The notes under the pieces: generated by a model
Told to the model about the DNA's origin: nothing
The model's input: only the letters and a program-made list of their open reading frames with translations
The model's database searches: none
Translations under genes and position numbers: made by a program
Assembly: GCF_014195505.1 (NCBI RefSeq)
Contig: NZ_JACIBV010000001.1
Location: 3,224,001-3,288,000 of the forward strand
From: Nonomuraea dietziae
GTDB taxonomy: Bacteria > Actinomycetota > Actinomycetes > Streptosporangiales > Streptosporangiaceae
Direction: 5' to 3'
DNA: 64,000 nt
Shown here: positions 51,970 to 60,363 of the stretch, piece by piece
How positions within the stretch are numbered: position 1 is the first letter of the stretch
Layout: each line of letters starts with the position of its first letter

Positions 51970-52872
51970 ATGAGAATCCTCGCCACCGTCGTGAGCCTGT
52001 TCATCACCACAGCTCCTCCGCTGGACGACGTGGAAGCCGTGCTCGCCTACGTCAAGGCGCACCCCGGCGACGTCGCCCTGGTGACCTCCGGCATCAGCCA
52101 CAACGCGGGAGCCTCCACCCCCTTCGCCTCGGCCATCAAGATCGTGCATCTCGAGGCGTATGCCAAGGCCGTGAAGACGGGCAAGCTGAAGCCCGCCGAC
52201 CAGATCCCCGTCGCCACCTGGAACGCCTATCACCTGCCCGGCACCGACGGCGGCGCGCACGAGGCCGCGCTCAAGCGGCTGAAGGCGGGCGCGACGGTCA
52301 CCTTCGACCAGCTCGTCTCCGCCATGATCGAGGAGAGCGACAACGCCGCGGCCGACCTGCTGCGCGAGAAGCTGAGCCTGCACAAGAAGGTGTCGACGAT
52401 CAACGGCGAGATCCTGCGCGCCTTCGGCGGATGCGCCACCGACGCCGACACCTGCATCAGGACGTACGCCGCCGCGGGCAAGCAGGTCCAGCTGCCGCTG
52501 CCCGGCTACGACAAGCAGGCCGCCTGGGCCGACACGGTCACGAGGAACCGGCCTGCCGTCCTGCACGCCACGCTGAGCAGGCTGGCCGGGGACAAGGTCG
52601 CCAGGAAGCACCTGGAGTGGCCGATGCGCCAGCCCGGCGCCTCCAAGGACCTGGTCATCGGCACCAAGGGCGGCGCCCTGCCCGGCGTGATCACCGAGGC
52701 GATGTACACGGTGACCCCCGGCCAGAAGCCGAAGGTCACGGTGTTCGCGCTGCGCCGCCTGCCCGAGCAGACCTGGTTCTCCGGTCTGAAAAGCTATGCT
52801 CATCAGCAGTTCATGCTGCGACTGGCCACTGACAGGGCCTTCCACGAAAGGGTGCGTGCCGCACTGAAGTGA
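51970..52872 (+). CDS. Class A beta-lactamase-like serine hydrolase
   Basis: 300-aa protein with a short hydrophobic N terminus (MRILATVVSLFITTAPP), probably exported. The class A beta-lactamase/transpeptidase fold is indicated by S54-A-I-K57 (SxxK), S123-D-N125 (SDN in EESDNAAADLL) and K233-G-G (in IGTKGGALPGV). The omega-loop Glu of true class A enzymes cannot be placed, so it may be a peptidase-like relative instead of an antibiotic hydrolase. Coupled by GTGA overlap to an ArsR-like regulator, an unusual partner. Confidence 0.8.
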   Translation: MRILATVVSLFITTAPPLDDVEAVLAYVKAHPGDVALVTSGISHNAGASTPFASAIKIVHLEAYAKAVKTGKLKPADQIPVATWNAYHLPGTDGGAHEAALKRLKAGATVTFDQLVSAMIEESDNAAADLLREKLSLHKKVSTINGEILRAFGGCATDADTCIRTYAAAGKQVQLPLPGYDKQAAWADTVTRNRPAVLHATLSRLAGDKVARKHLEWPMRQPGASKDLVIGTKGGALPGVITEAMYTVTPGQKPKVTVFALRRLPEQTWFSGLKSYAHQQFMLRLATDRAFHERVRAALK

Positions 52873-53333
52873 GCGACGAGACCGACGACAGGCTCCTGGC
52901 GCTCGAGGCCAGGGTCGCCGCCCTGGAGGCCCAGCTCGCCGCGCCCGCACCGCGCGCGGACGACTCCGGCCTGTTCACCTACGGCGGTCAGGCCAGCCTC
53001 GGCGGCTACGAGTGGTCGTGGCAGGTCTCGCGCAGCCCCGAGTGGCTGCTGGAGCAGCCGTCCGCCCAGCTGGCCGCGGTGCTCGCGGCCGCGGGGCATC
53101 CGGCTCGCTTCGAGATACTCAAGCTGCTGGTCGCAGGGCCGAAACCGATCACGGAGCTGCAGGCGGAGCTGGGGCTGGCCTCACCGGGCCAGCTCTACCA
53201 CCACCTGAAGACCCTGACCGCCGCGGGGCTGGTCGACCAGCCGGAGCGCGGTGTCTACCGGGTGCCGCCGAAGGCCGTCTTCCCCGTGCTGGCGCTGGCA
53301 GCCGCCGCCGTGGACGTGGCTCACCAGTCCTGA
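52869..53333 (+). CDS. ArsR-type winged-helix regulator with N-terminal coiled coil
   Basis: 154 aa. The first ~27 residues form a heptad-like helix (DDRLLALEARVAALEAQLAA), then a Gly/Trp/Tyr-rich segment (LFTYGGQASLGGYEWSWQV), then a winged helix: LAAVLAAAGHPARFEILKLL, ITELQAELGLASPGQLYHHL, KTLTAAGLVDQPERGVYRV. No metal-binding Cys pair. GTG overlaps the hydrolase stop (GTGA), so it probably regulates its own operon. The last 13 bp overlap the convergent SHOCT gene. Confidence 0.85.
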   Translation: MSDETDDRLLALEARVAALEAQLAAPAPRADDSGLFTYGGQASLGGYEWSWQVSRSPEWLLEQPSAQLAAVLAAAGHPARFEILKLLVAGPKPITELQAELGLASPGQLYHHLKTLTAAGLVDQPERGVYRVPPKAVFPVLALAAAAVDVAHQS

Positions 53334-53524
53334 CCGAGGCCCGACATGCGGCGCAGGTACTCGTCCTCGTCGATCTTGCCCGCCGCGTAGCGGCGCTTGA
53401 GGATCTCGCGCGGGCTCTCCTGCTGAGGGGGCTGCTTCTTGGGCGGGGAGGGGCGCATCCTGATCATCATCAGCACGAGCACCACGATGACTATCACGAG
53501 AAGGATGACAAGCAGCCTGATCAT
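53321..53524 (-). CDS. Small SHOCT-domain membrane protein
   Basis: 67 aa. One N-terminal membrane helix (LLVILLVIVIVVLVLMMI), a basic/Pro/Gln linker, and the C-terminal SHOCT motif REILKRRYAAGKIDEDEYLR. SHOCT segments are short oligomerisation or tethering modules. ATG 53524 with AGGGAG upstream. Convergent overlap with the ArsR-type gene; divergent from the patatin gene. Confidence 0.85.
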   Translation of the reverse strand: MIRLLVILLVIVIVVLVLMMIRMRPSPPKKQPPQQESPREILKRRYAAGKIDEDEYLRRMSGLGQDW

Positions 53525-53566
53525 TCGGTACTCCCTCTCGTCGTTCTGAGGCGATGATACGAGGTT

Positions 53567-54379
53567 GTGGAGACAGCGTTCGTGCTCGGTGGCGGTGGAG
53601 TGCTCGGAGCACACGAGGTGGGCATGCTGCGAGCGCTCGACGAGGCGGGGATCATGCCCGACCTGGTGCTCGGCACCTCCGTCGGCGCGCTGAACGGCGT
53701 GCTGCTGGCCGCCTCGCCCTCCGACGCGGTCAAGCGGCTGACCACGCTGTGGCGCTCCGACATCGTGCGCACCGCCTTCGCGGGCTCGTGGGTGCGGCGG
53801 CTTTCGACGCTGGCCAGGACCGGCACGCACCTGCATCCGATCGCGCCGCTGCGCCACCTGCTCGACGAGCTGGTGCCGGTGTCGCGTATCGAGGAGCTGC
53901 CCATTCCGTTCCAGTGTGTCGCGGCCTCGATCGAACGGGCAAGCGCTCACTGGTTCAGCGAGGGGCCGCTGGTGACCGCCGTGCTGGCCTCGTGCGCCGT
54001 GCCGGGGCTGCTGCCGCCCGTGCGCGTCGGCGACGAGCACTTCTTCGACGGCGGGCTGGTCCACAGCATCCCGGTCGGCAGGGCCGTCCAGCTGGGCGCT
54101 CGCAGGGTCTTCATCCTGCAGGTGGGCAGGATCGAGCGGCCGCTGGCCGCGCCGAGGCGGCCGTGGGAGGTGGGCATGGTGGCCTTCGAGATCGCGCGCA
54201 GGCACCGCTTCGCCGAGGAGATGGCCGCGCTGCCCGGCTCCGTGGAGGTGCACGTGCTGCCCGCGGGGCTCGACGTGCCGGTGTCACCGCTGCGCTACAG
54301 GGACCTGTCGCAGATCTCGCGCTACATCGACAGGGCCTACGAGGCCTCTTCCCGCTACCTGGCTGACGTGATCCGATGA
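53567..54379 (+). CDS. Patatin-like phospholipase
   Basis: 270-aa serine acyl hydrolase acting on phospholipids or acylglycerols. Oxyanion loop FVLGGGGVLGAHEVGMLRAL, nucleophile Ser38 in GTSVG, and Asp161 in FDGGLV make the Ser-Asp dyad, all intact. GTG 53567. Followed after 3 bp by a PlsC-type acyltransferase; together they suggest deacylation/reacylation of membrane lipid. Confidence 0.92.
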   Translation: METAFVLGGGGVLGAHEVGMLRALDEAGIMPDLVLGTSVGALNGVLLAASPSDAVKRLTTLWRSDIVRTAFAGSWVRRLSTLARTGTHLHPIAPLRHLLDELVPVSRIEELPIPFQCVAASIERASAHWFSEGPLVTAVLASCAVPGLLPPVRVGDEHFFDGGLVHSIPVGRAVQLGARRVFILQVGRIERPLAAPRRPWEVGMVAFEIARRHRFAEEMAALPGSVEVHVLPAGLDVPVSPLRYRDLSQISRYIDRAYEASSRYLADVIR

Positions 54380-54382
54380 GGT

Positions 54383-55390
54383 GTGCCCCCTCGGATGGTC
54401 CGCCGGCTGGTTCTCGTCCCCCTGGTGATCGTGCTGGCCGTGGTCGCGGTGGTCACCCTGCCCCTGTGGCTGGTCGTGGTGACCGCCGCCTCGATGCGCC
54501 TGCCGCCGCCGCAACGGCGCGGCGTCCGCTTCCTGTGGTTCGGGGTCGCCTGGCTGGCCCTGGAGTGCGGGGTGCTGGCCGCGTGCCTGGGCCTGTGGGT
54601 GGCCGGCGGCTTCGGCGGCCGCCTGCACCGTGACACGCACCAGGAGCGCCACTACCAGCTGATCAGATGGTTCCTGTCCAGGGTCTACCTCGTGGCCGTC
54701 AGGGTCTTCAGGCTGACCGTCGACATCCAGGAGCCGCGGGAGGACCCCTCGGCACGGCTGGCCCGACCGGTGATCGTCCTGTCGAGGCACGCGGGCCCCG
54801 GCGACTCGTTCCTGCTGGTGTACCACCTGTTACAGCTCTACGACCGCAGGCCGAGGATCGTCATGAAGGCGGCCCTGCAGTTCGATCCCTCGCTGGACGT
54901 GGTCATCAACCGCCTGCCCAACGCGTTCGTCCCGCGCAGGAGCGGCGAGAGCGGGATCATCGAGGAGATCAGGCGCCTGTCGGCCACCATGGACGCCGAC
55001 GACGCGCTGGTGATCTTCCCCGAGGGCGGCAACTTCACCCCGCGCAGGCGCAGGCTGGCCATCAGGCGCCTGGAGGAGAAAGGTCTGGCCGAGGAGGCGA
55101 AGCGGGCGGGGGCCATGGACCACCTGCTGCCGCCGAGGCCGGGAGGGGCGATCGCCGCGATCGAGGCGTGCCCCGCGGCCGATGTCGTCTTCGTCGCCCA
55201 CACCGGCCTCGACGACCTCGTCACGATCGGCGACGTGTGGCGCAAGCTGCCGGTGAGCGCCAGGATCAGGGCGAAGTGGTGGCGCATCCCCGCCGCCGAG
55301 ATCCCCGCCACGCGGGAGGAGCGCATTCGCTGGCTGTACGACCAGTGGGAGCTGATCGACGACTGGATTTCCGAGAACCGTGTCCCTTAG
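54383..55390 (+). CDS. PlsC-like 1-acylglycerol-3-phosphate acyltransferase
   Basis: 335-aa membrane acyltransferase. Two N-terminal membrane segments (LVPLVIVLAVVAVVTLPLWL, FGVAWLALECGVLAACLGLW), then the HX4D catalytic motif HAGPGD (136-141) and the acceptor motif FPEGGNFTP near residue 214. Longer than minimal PlsC because of the C-terminal WRIPAAEIPATREERIRWLY region, found in related actinobacterial proteins. GTG 54383 or ATG 54395. Operon with the patatin gene. Confidence 0.88.
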   Translation: MPPRMVRRLVLVPLVIVLAVVAVVTLPLWLVVVTAASMRLPPPQRRGVRFLWFGVAWLALECGVLAACLGLWVAGGFGGRLHRDTHQERHYQLIRWFLSRVYLVAVRVFRLTVDIQEPREDPSARLARPVIVLSRHAGPGDSFLLVYHLLQLYDRRPRIVMKAALQFDPSLDVVINRLPNAFVPRRSGESGIIEEIRRLSATMDADDALVIFPEGGNFTPRRRRLAIRRLEEKGLAEEAKRAGAMDHLLPPRPGGAIAAIEACPAADVVFVAHTGLDDLVTIGDVWRKLPVSARIRAKWWRIPAAEIPATREERIRWLYDQWELIDDWISENRVP

Positions 55391-55408
55391 TGCTAAATTT
55401 ACCCCGAT

Positions 55409-55427
55409 ATAGGTAAGCCTTGCCTAA
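55409..55427. promoter_or_regulatory. DmdR/IdeR-type iron box
   Basis: Minus-strand reading TTAGGCAAGGCTTACCTAT matches 15 of 19 positions of the actinobacterial iron box TTAGGTTAGGCTAACCTAA. It overlaps a -10-like TATAGG and ends just before AAGGAGCG, the ribosome-binding site of the siderophore ATPase, so iron-loaded repressor should block the operon. Confidence 0.85.
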
Positions 55428-55435
55428 GGAGCGGT

Positions 55436-56236
55436 GTGGGCGATCTCGTCGGGCACGGGCTGGTCGCGGGGTACGAGGGCAAGCGGGTGCTTTCGGGGCT
55501 CGACGTGCGACTGGCCTCGGGTCAGGTCACCGTTCTGGTCGGCGCCAACGGCTCGGGCAAGTCGACCCTGCTGAGGGTCCTCGCCCGCCTGCACGTCCCC
55601 ACCGAGGGCGCCGTGCTGCTCGGCGGGCACGACATCGCGAGGGACAGCACCCGCGCGCTGGCCAGGAAGCTGACCTTCCTCCCGCAGTCCCCGCTGGTCC
55701 CCTCCGGCCTCACGGTCCGTGAGCTGGTCGGGCACGGGCGCTACGCCCACCGCGGCGTGCTCGGCAGGACGACGGGCGACGACCTCGAGGCCGTGCGCTG
55801 GGCGCTGGCCGTCACGGGCCTCGAGCCGCTGGCCGGGCGGAGGGTCGAGGAGCTGTCCGGCGGCGAGCGCCAGCGCGCGTGGATCGCCGTCGTGCTCGCC
55901 CAGAAGACCGGCGTGCTGCTGCTCGACGAGCCCACGACCTTCCTCGACCTGCGCTACCAGATCGAGATCCTGGCGCTGGTCCGGCGCCTGGCCGACGAGC
56001 ACGGGCTCACGGTCGGCGTCGTGCTGCACGACCTCAACCAGGCCGCCGCGTTCGGCGACAGGATCGTCATGCTCAGCGCCGGCCGGGTGGTCGCGTCGGG
56101 AGAGCCGCACGAGGTGATCACCGCCGAGGCCGTCAGGGACGCCTTCGGGCTCGAGGTGAGCGTCGCCACCGACCCCGAGACCGGCCGTCCCACCTGCCTG
56201 CCGTCCCTGCGCGGGCATCTCACCACCAAGGAGTAG
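55436..56236 (+). CDS. Siderophore ABC transporter ATP-binding protein (FecE/FepC type)
   Basis: 266-aa ATPase of a ferric-siderophore importer. Walker A GANGSGKST, Q-loop FLPQSPLVPSGLTV, signature LSGGERQRAWIAVVLAQ, Walker B VLLLDEPTTFLDLRYQ (the TFLDL pattern is typical of FecE/FhuC), switch His VLHDLNQAA. GTG 55436 with AAGGAG upstream. First gene of an iron-box-controlled operon; unusually the ATPase comes before the binding protein and permease. Confidence 0.95.
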   Translation: MGDLVGHGLVAGYEGKRVLSGLDVRLASGQVTVLVGANGSGKSTLLRVLARLHVPTEGAVLLGGHDIARDSTRALARKLTFLPQSPLVPSGLTVRELVGHGRYAHRGVLGRTTGDDLEAVRWALAVTGLEPLAGRRVEELSGGERQRAWIAVVLAQKTGVLLLDEPTTFLDLRYQIEILALVRRLADEHGLTVGVVLHDLNQAAAFGDRIVMLSAGRVVASGEPHEVITAEAVRDAFGLEVSVATDPETGRPTCLPSLRGHLTTKE

Positions 56237-56243
56237 TTCCCCC

Positions 56244-57224
56244 ATGCTGAGAAGAGTCGTGGCCGTCCTGGCCCTGGCCATGGCCGCCGCCGCCTGCGGC
56301 TCCACCGCCGCGCCGACCGCCGGTCAGGCCACGCGGGGCGCCGCCGCCGCGAAGCCCGTCTCGATCAAGGGCGCGGACGGCGTGGCCGTCGAGCTGAAGG
56401 CGCCCGCCACCAAGGTCGTGTCGCTGGAGTGGACCTACACCGAGGACCTGCTCGCGCTCGGCGTCACCCCCGTGGGCGTCGCCGACGTCGACAACTACGA
56501 GACCTGGGTGACGGCCGGCGAGCGGGTGAATGGCAGGACCACCGACGTCGGCACCAGGCAGGAGCCGAGCCTGGAGAAGATCACCGCGCTGGCGCCCGAC
56601 CTGATCGTCGCCGAGAAGTTCCGCGTCGGACAGAACCTCGACGCGCTCAAGCAGATCGCGCCGGTGGTCGTCCTCGACTACACGGGTGAGGGCACGGGGC
56701 GCACCCAGTACGCGCACATGCGCCAGACGCTCAAGGACCTGGCCGTCGTCGTCGGCAGGCAGGCCGAGGCCGACCGGGTCCTCGCCGGCCTCGACGCGAA
56801 GATCGCCGAGGTGAAGGGCAGGCTGGAGAAGGCTGGCAAGGCGGGCACGGACTACACCGTCACGCAGGGCTACACCGGAGAGAACGCCCCCGTCCTGCGC
56901 CTGCTCGCCGACAACTCCCTGGCCGCACAGGTACTGGCCGAGGCGGGGCTCAAGAACGCGTGGAAGGGCAAGGGCGACAGCTGGGGCATGACCGAGACCG
57001 ACGTCGAGGCGCTCAAGCAGGTCGACAAGGCCACGCTGCTCTACGTCGCCTCCGACAAGGACAACGTCTTCACCGGCGCCCTGGCCAAGAACCCGATCTG
57101 GCAGGGCCTCGCCTTCGTGAAGGAGAAGCGGGCGCTGCCGCTCGACCCTGGCACCTGGCTGTGGGGCGGGCCGAAGACGACCGAGCAGCTGCTCGAGGAG
57201 ACCGCCAAGGCTCTGGGAGCGTGA
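56244..57224 (+). CDS. Iron-siderophore substrate-binding lipoprotein (FecB type)
   Basis: 326-aa helical-backbone binding protein anchored by lipid on Cys18 (MAAAAC). PBP-type domain: TKVVSLEWTYTEDLLALGV, VGTRQEPSLEKITALAPDLI, KQIAPVVVLDYTGEG, VLAEAGLKNAWKGKGDSWG. Siderophore identity unknown. ATG 56244, 7 bp after the ATPase stop. The stop overlaps the permease GTG (GTGA). Confidence 0.95.
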   Translation: MLRRVVAVLALAMAAAACGSTAAPTAGQATRGAAAAKPVSIKGADGVAVELKAPATKVVSLEWTYTEDLLALGVTPVGVADVDNYETWVTAGERVNGRTTDVGTRQEPSLEKITALAPDLIVAEKFRVGQNLDALKQIAPVVVLDYTGEGTGRTQYAHMRQTLKDLAVVVGRQAEADRVLAGLDAKIAEVKGRLEKAGKAGTDYTVTQGYTGENAPVLRLLADNSLAAQVLAEAGLKNAWKGKGDSWGMTETDVEALKQVDKATLLYVASDKDNVFTGALAKNPIWQGLAFVKEKRALPLDPGTWLWGGPKTTEQLLEETAKALGA

Positions 57225-59239
57225 GCACGGCCACGGGCGGGGACCTCCGGGTCCCCGCCCGCTCGTTCGCCGTCATCGGGACGGGCCTGGCCGCACTGGC
57301 GTTGCTCTGCGTGGTCCACGTGGGCCAGGGCAGCTCGGGCATCGGCCTGTCCGAGCTGGCCGCCCTCCTCACGGGCACGGCCGCGCCGGGAGTGAGCGAC
57401 ATCTTCATGGGCAGCCGCCTGCCCCGCCTGCTGGCCGGCGTCGTGGCGGGCGGCGCGCTCGGCGTCTCAGGGCTGCTCATCCAGACCACGACGAGGAACC
57501 AGGCCGCGGCGCCCGACACGCTCGGCGTCAACGCGGGCGCCTACCTCGCCGTGGTCGCCGCCTCGTTCGCCGGACTGAACCTGGGCGCGCTGCCGCAGGG
57601 CACGCTCGCCTTCGCCGGCGGCCTGGCCGCCGCGCTGCTGGTGCTCGCGCTGGGCGGCCGCGACGCGCCTGGCCGGGTGATCCTGGCCGGTACGGCCGTG
57701 GCCATGGCGCTGATGGCGACCGCCACGATGCTGCTCATGCTCGACGAGTACGGCACGCGCGGCCTGTTCCTGTGGGGCAGCGGCTCGCTCGTCCAGTCCG
57801 ACGTGGGACGCGCGGGCGGCCTGCTCGTCGTGGTGGCCGCGGCCGTGCTCGCCGCCATGGCGCTGGCCCGCCCGCTGGACCTGCTGGCCCTCGGCGACGA
57901 CATCGCCCGCTCACTGGGCACCGCCGTCCCCAGGGTGCGGGCGGGCGCGCTCCTGCTGGCCATCGCGCTGGCCGCCGCCGCCGTCACCGTGGCGGGGCCG
58001 CTGGCCTTCGTCGGGCTCATCGCCCCCGTCTCCGTCAGGCTGCTCGGTCTCGGCCGCCATCGCGCGCTGATCCCCGCCGCCGCCGTGACCGGCATGGTCC
58101 TGCTGCTGGGCGCCGACACCCTGGCCCGCGCGGTGTTCGACCCGGCGGACGGACACGCCGAGCTGCCCGCGGGCATCGTGACCGCGCTGCTCGGGGCGCC
58201 CTTCTTCGTCGTGCTGGCCAGGCGCCTGGCCAGCGGCCACGTCGAGCGAGGCGCGGCGGTGGCCCTGCCAGGACGGCGGCGCGTGCCGTACCCGGTCGTG
58301 CTGGCGCTGTCGTTCGCCGCGCTGGCCACGGCGTTCGTCCTCGGGCTGAGGATCGGCGACGTGCCTGTGACGTTCGCCGACATGCTCGCGCCGGGCGACG
58401 AGCTGGTCAGGCGGGTGCTGGCGTTGCGCGTGCCGCGCCTGGTGGTGGCGGCCGTGGCGGGAGCGGCCCTGGCCGCGGCCGGGGTGGCGGTGCAGGCGGT
58501 GATCCGCAACCCGCTGGCCGAGCCCGGCCTGCTCGGCGTCACGGGCGGGGCGGGCGTCGCGGCCGTCGGGCTGCTGATCCTGGTGCCGGCCGCCCCGCGC
58601 GCCCTGTTGCCGCTGGTCGCCTTCGCCGGAGCGCTGGCCGCGCTCGGCCTGCTGGTCGCGGTCGCCTACAGGAAGGGCAGCTTCGATCCCGTGCGGGTCG
58701 TGCTGGTCGGCATCGGCATCCTGGCCGGCGCGCAGGCCCTGGTGTACTTCGCCGCGCTCAAGGCGGGCATGGCGCTGGCCGCCGCCCTGACCTGGATGAG
58801 CGGCAGCACCTACGCCAGGTCGAGCGACGACCTGGCGTGGCTGGCGCTGCCCATGCTCGCCGCCGTGCTGCTCTGGCTGGCGGCCAGGCCGCTCGACCTG
58901 CTGGCGCTGGGCGAGGACCTGCCCCGCTCCCTCGGCCTGCCGCTCAACGGGGCCAGGATGGCCATCCTGTCCGCCGGCGCGCTCCTGGCCGGCGGTGCGG
59001 CCGCCGCGGTCGGCTCGGTGGGCTTCGTCGGCCTGGTGGCTCCGCACCTGGCCAGGCGCCTGGTCGGCCCTGGCCACCGGCGGCTGCTGCCCGCCGCGAT
59101 GCTGCTCGGCGCGGCGCTCGTGGTGGCGGCCGACAGCCTCGGGCGGTGGCTGCTGGCCCCCAAGGAGCTGCCGTCAGGGCTGATCGTCGCGCTGGTCGGC
59201 ACGCCGTACCTGATCTGGCTGCTCAGGCGGTCACGCTGA
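57221..59239 (+). CDS. Fused FecCD-type siderophore permease (FhuB-like double permease)
   Basis: 672-aa fusion of two FecCD permease modules, each with about nine to ten membrane segments. Module 1: SRLPRLLAGVVAGGALGVSG to AGPLAFVGLIAPVSVRLLGL; module 2: LRVPRLVVAAVAGAALAAAG to GSVGFVGLVAPHLARRLVGP. The FecCD signatures (GLxAPxxxR, LGxNAGA / LGVTGGA) appear twice. In most bacteria the two halves are separate genes; E. coli FhuB is the known fused form. A charged loop (VERGAAVALPGRRRVPYP) joins the halves. The 3' end overlaps the convergent OsmC gene by 9 bp. Confidence 0.93.
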   Translation: MSTATGGDLRVPARSFAVIGTGLAALALLCVVHVGQGSSGIGLSELAALLTGTAAPGVSDIFMGSRLPRLLAGVVAGGALGVSGLLIQTTTRNQAAAPDTLGVNAGAYLAVVAASFAGLNLGALPQGTLAFAGGLAAALLVLALGGRDAPGRVILAGTAVAMALMATATMLLMLDEYGTRGLFLWGSGSLVQSDVGRAGGLLVVVAAAVLAAMALARPLDLLALGDDIARSLGTAVPRVRAGALLLAIALAAAAVTVAGPLAFVGLIAPVSVRLLGLGRHRALIPAAAVTGMVLLLGADTLARAVFDPADGHAELPAGIVTALLGAPFFVVLARRLASGHVERGAAVALPGRRRVPYPVVLALSFAALATAFVLGLRIGDVPVTFADMLAPGDELVRRVLALRVPRLVVAAVAGAALAAAGVAVQAVIRNPLAEPGLLGVTGGAGVAAVGLLILVPAAPRALLPLVAFAGALAALGLLVAVAYRKGSFDPVRVVLVGIGILAGAQALVYFAALKAGMALAAALTWMSGSTYARSSDDLAWLALPMLAAVLLWLAARPLDLLALGEDLPRSLGLPLNGARMAILSAGALLAGGAAAAVGSVGFVGLVAPHLARRLVGPGHRRLLPAAMLLGAALVVAADSLGRWLLAPKELPSGLIVALVGTPYLIWLLRRSR

Positions 59240-59752
59240 GACCGCTCGCACCACCTGCCCCTTGATCTCCTGGGGGTTACGGATCAGGTTGAGGATGGGG
59301 CAGACCCGCTCGACCTCGGCGTGCAGCCTGGCCAGCTCCTCATCGGAGGCGGGTGAGTCGATGCGCACCTCGTACCTGAAGTTTTGCGGGTACACGGGGA
59401 TGTCGGTGTTGCCGGGGGCCTGGGCGCGCGGGTCGTACTCCGCCTCCACGTCCACGGCCAGCGAGTCGAGCGGGATCTCCAGCTCGGCCGCCTTGATCAG
59501 GAAGATGTGGGTGACGCAGCTGCCGAGCACGCCGGCCTGGAGCTCGGGCGAGCCGGGGCCGAGGTCGTAGCCGGCGAAGTCGGGCCCGCTGTCGCTGAGG
59601 ATCTGGAAGTCCCTGATCCTGATCCTGCGCACCCCGCTTCGGCCCTCGGCCGTGACGCTCGCGCGCAGCGGCACGGGCCCGCCGGTCTGGCTCTCACGCC
59701 TGGCCAGCAGCGCCGCCCGCTTCTGGGAGAGATACTCACGCAGGCTGCTCAT
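59231..59752 (-). CDS. OsmC-family protein
   Basis: 173-aa OsmC/Ohr-fold protein. The two expected reactive Cys are present: Cys79 in GVLGSCVTHIFLIKAAEL and Cys151 in AEVERVCPILNLIRNP. Family members reduce organic hydroperoxides with a thiol pair. ATG overlaps the VOC gene stop (ATGA). Last gene of the right-end minus-strand operon; end overlaps the siderophore permease gene. Confidence 0.9.
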   Translation of the reverse strand: MSSLREYLSQKRAALLARRESQTGGPVPLRASVTAEGRSGVRRIRIRDFQILSDSGPDFAGYDLGPGSPELQAGVLGSCVTHIFLIKAAELEIPLDSLAVDVEAEYDPRAQAPGNTDIPVYPQNFRYEVRIDSPASDEELARLHAEVERVCPILNLIRNPQEIKGQVVRAVSA

Positions 59753-60363
59753 GCCAGCTCCACCTTTCCGTTCGGGGTGTCGAGGACGGCCCTCAGCACG
59801 ACCTCGGGCCCCTCCTCGACGTCGAGGTCGGCGCCGACCGCGTCGAGGTCGGCGCGCAGTCCCTCGGCGTCGGGCGTGACGGCGGCGAAGGCGGCCAGGG
59901 TGAGCTGCGGCAGCCCCGAGGCGGCGGGGTGCGCGGTCGCGCCCCAGTCGATGAGGAAGGGCACCGGCCTGATCGCCGCGGGGTCGTCCCTGCGGGTCAG
60001 CCGCCATTCGAGGAGCGTGCCGTCGGGCGTGCGGCGCGACAGCGGATGCACCTCTCCAGGGTCGTAGCCCCGCCGGCGCGCCCGCTCGACGGTCGCGTCC
60101 AGGTCCTCGGGGCGGATCGCCCACGCCGCCAGGCGCGCCTCGGTCAGCGTCTCGAGACCGAACGCCCTCGGTCTGGCGCCCTCCACCTCGGGATCGGGCC
60201 CGATGATCTCCAGGTAGGCGGTCGGGCCGAGGCCGACGAGGTAGTTGGCGGTCCCGCCGGGATGCGAGCCGCCCTTCACGGGGCGGACCCCCGTCCGCTC
60301 GGCGAACGCCGCCACCCCTTCCTCGAGGTCGGGAACGGCGTAGACGAGATGGTCGAGACTCAT
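59749..60363 (-). CDS. VOC-family protein (glyoxalase-like)
   Basis: 204-aa protein starting MSLDHLVYAVPDLEEGVAAF, the betaalphabetabetabeta VOC module, continuing GGTANYLVGLGPTAYLEIIG with a metal-ligand-type Glu, and a second half DGTLLEWRLTRRDDP. The layout is like the glyoxalase-like (VOC) domain proteins of unknown substrate. ATG and stop both overlap neighbours by 4 bp. Its place suggests action on a product of the monooxygenase in the same operon. Confidence 0.88.
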   Translation of the reverse strand: MSLDHLVYAVPDLEEGVAAFAERTGVRPVKGGSHPGGTANYLVGLGPTAYLEIIGPDPEVEGARPRAFGLETLTEARLAAWAIRPEDLDATVERARRRGYDPGEVHPLSRRTPDGTLLEWRLTRRDDPAAIRPVPFLIDWGATAHPAASGLPQLTLAAFAAVTPDAEGLRADLDAVGADLDVEEGPEVVLRAVLDTPNGKVELA

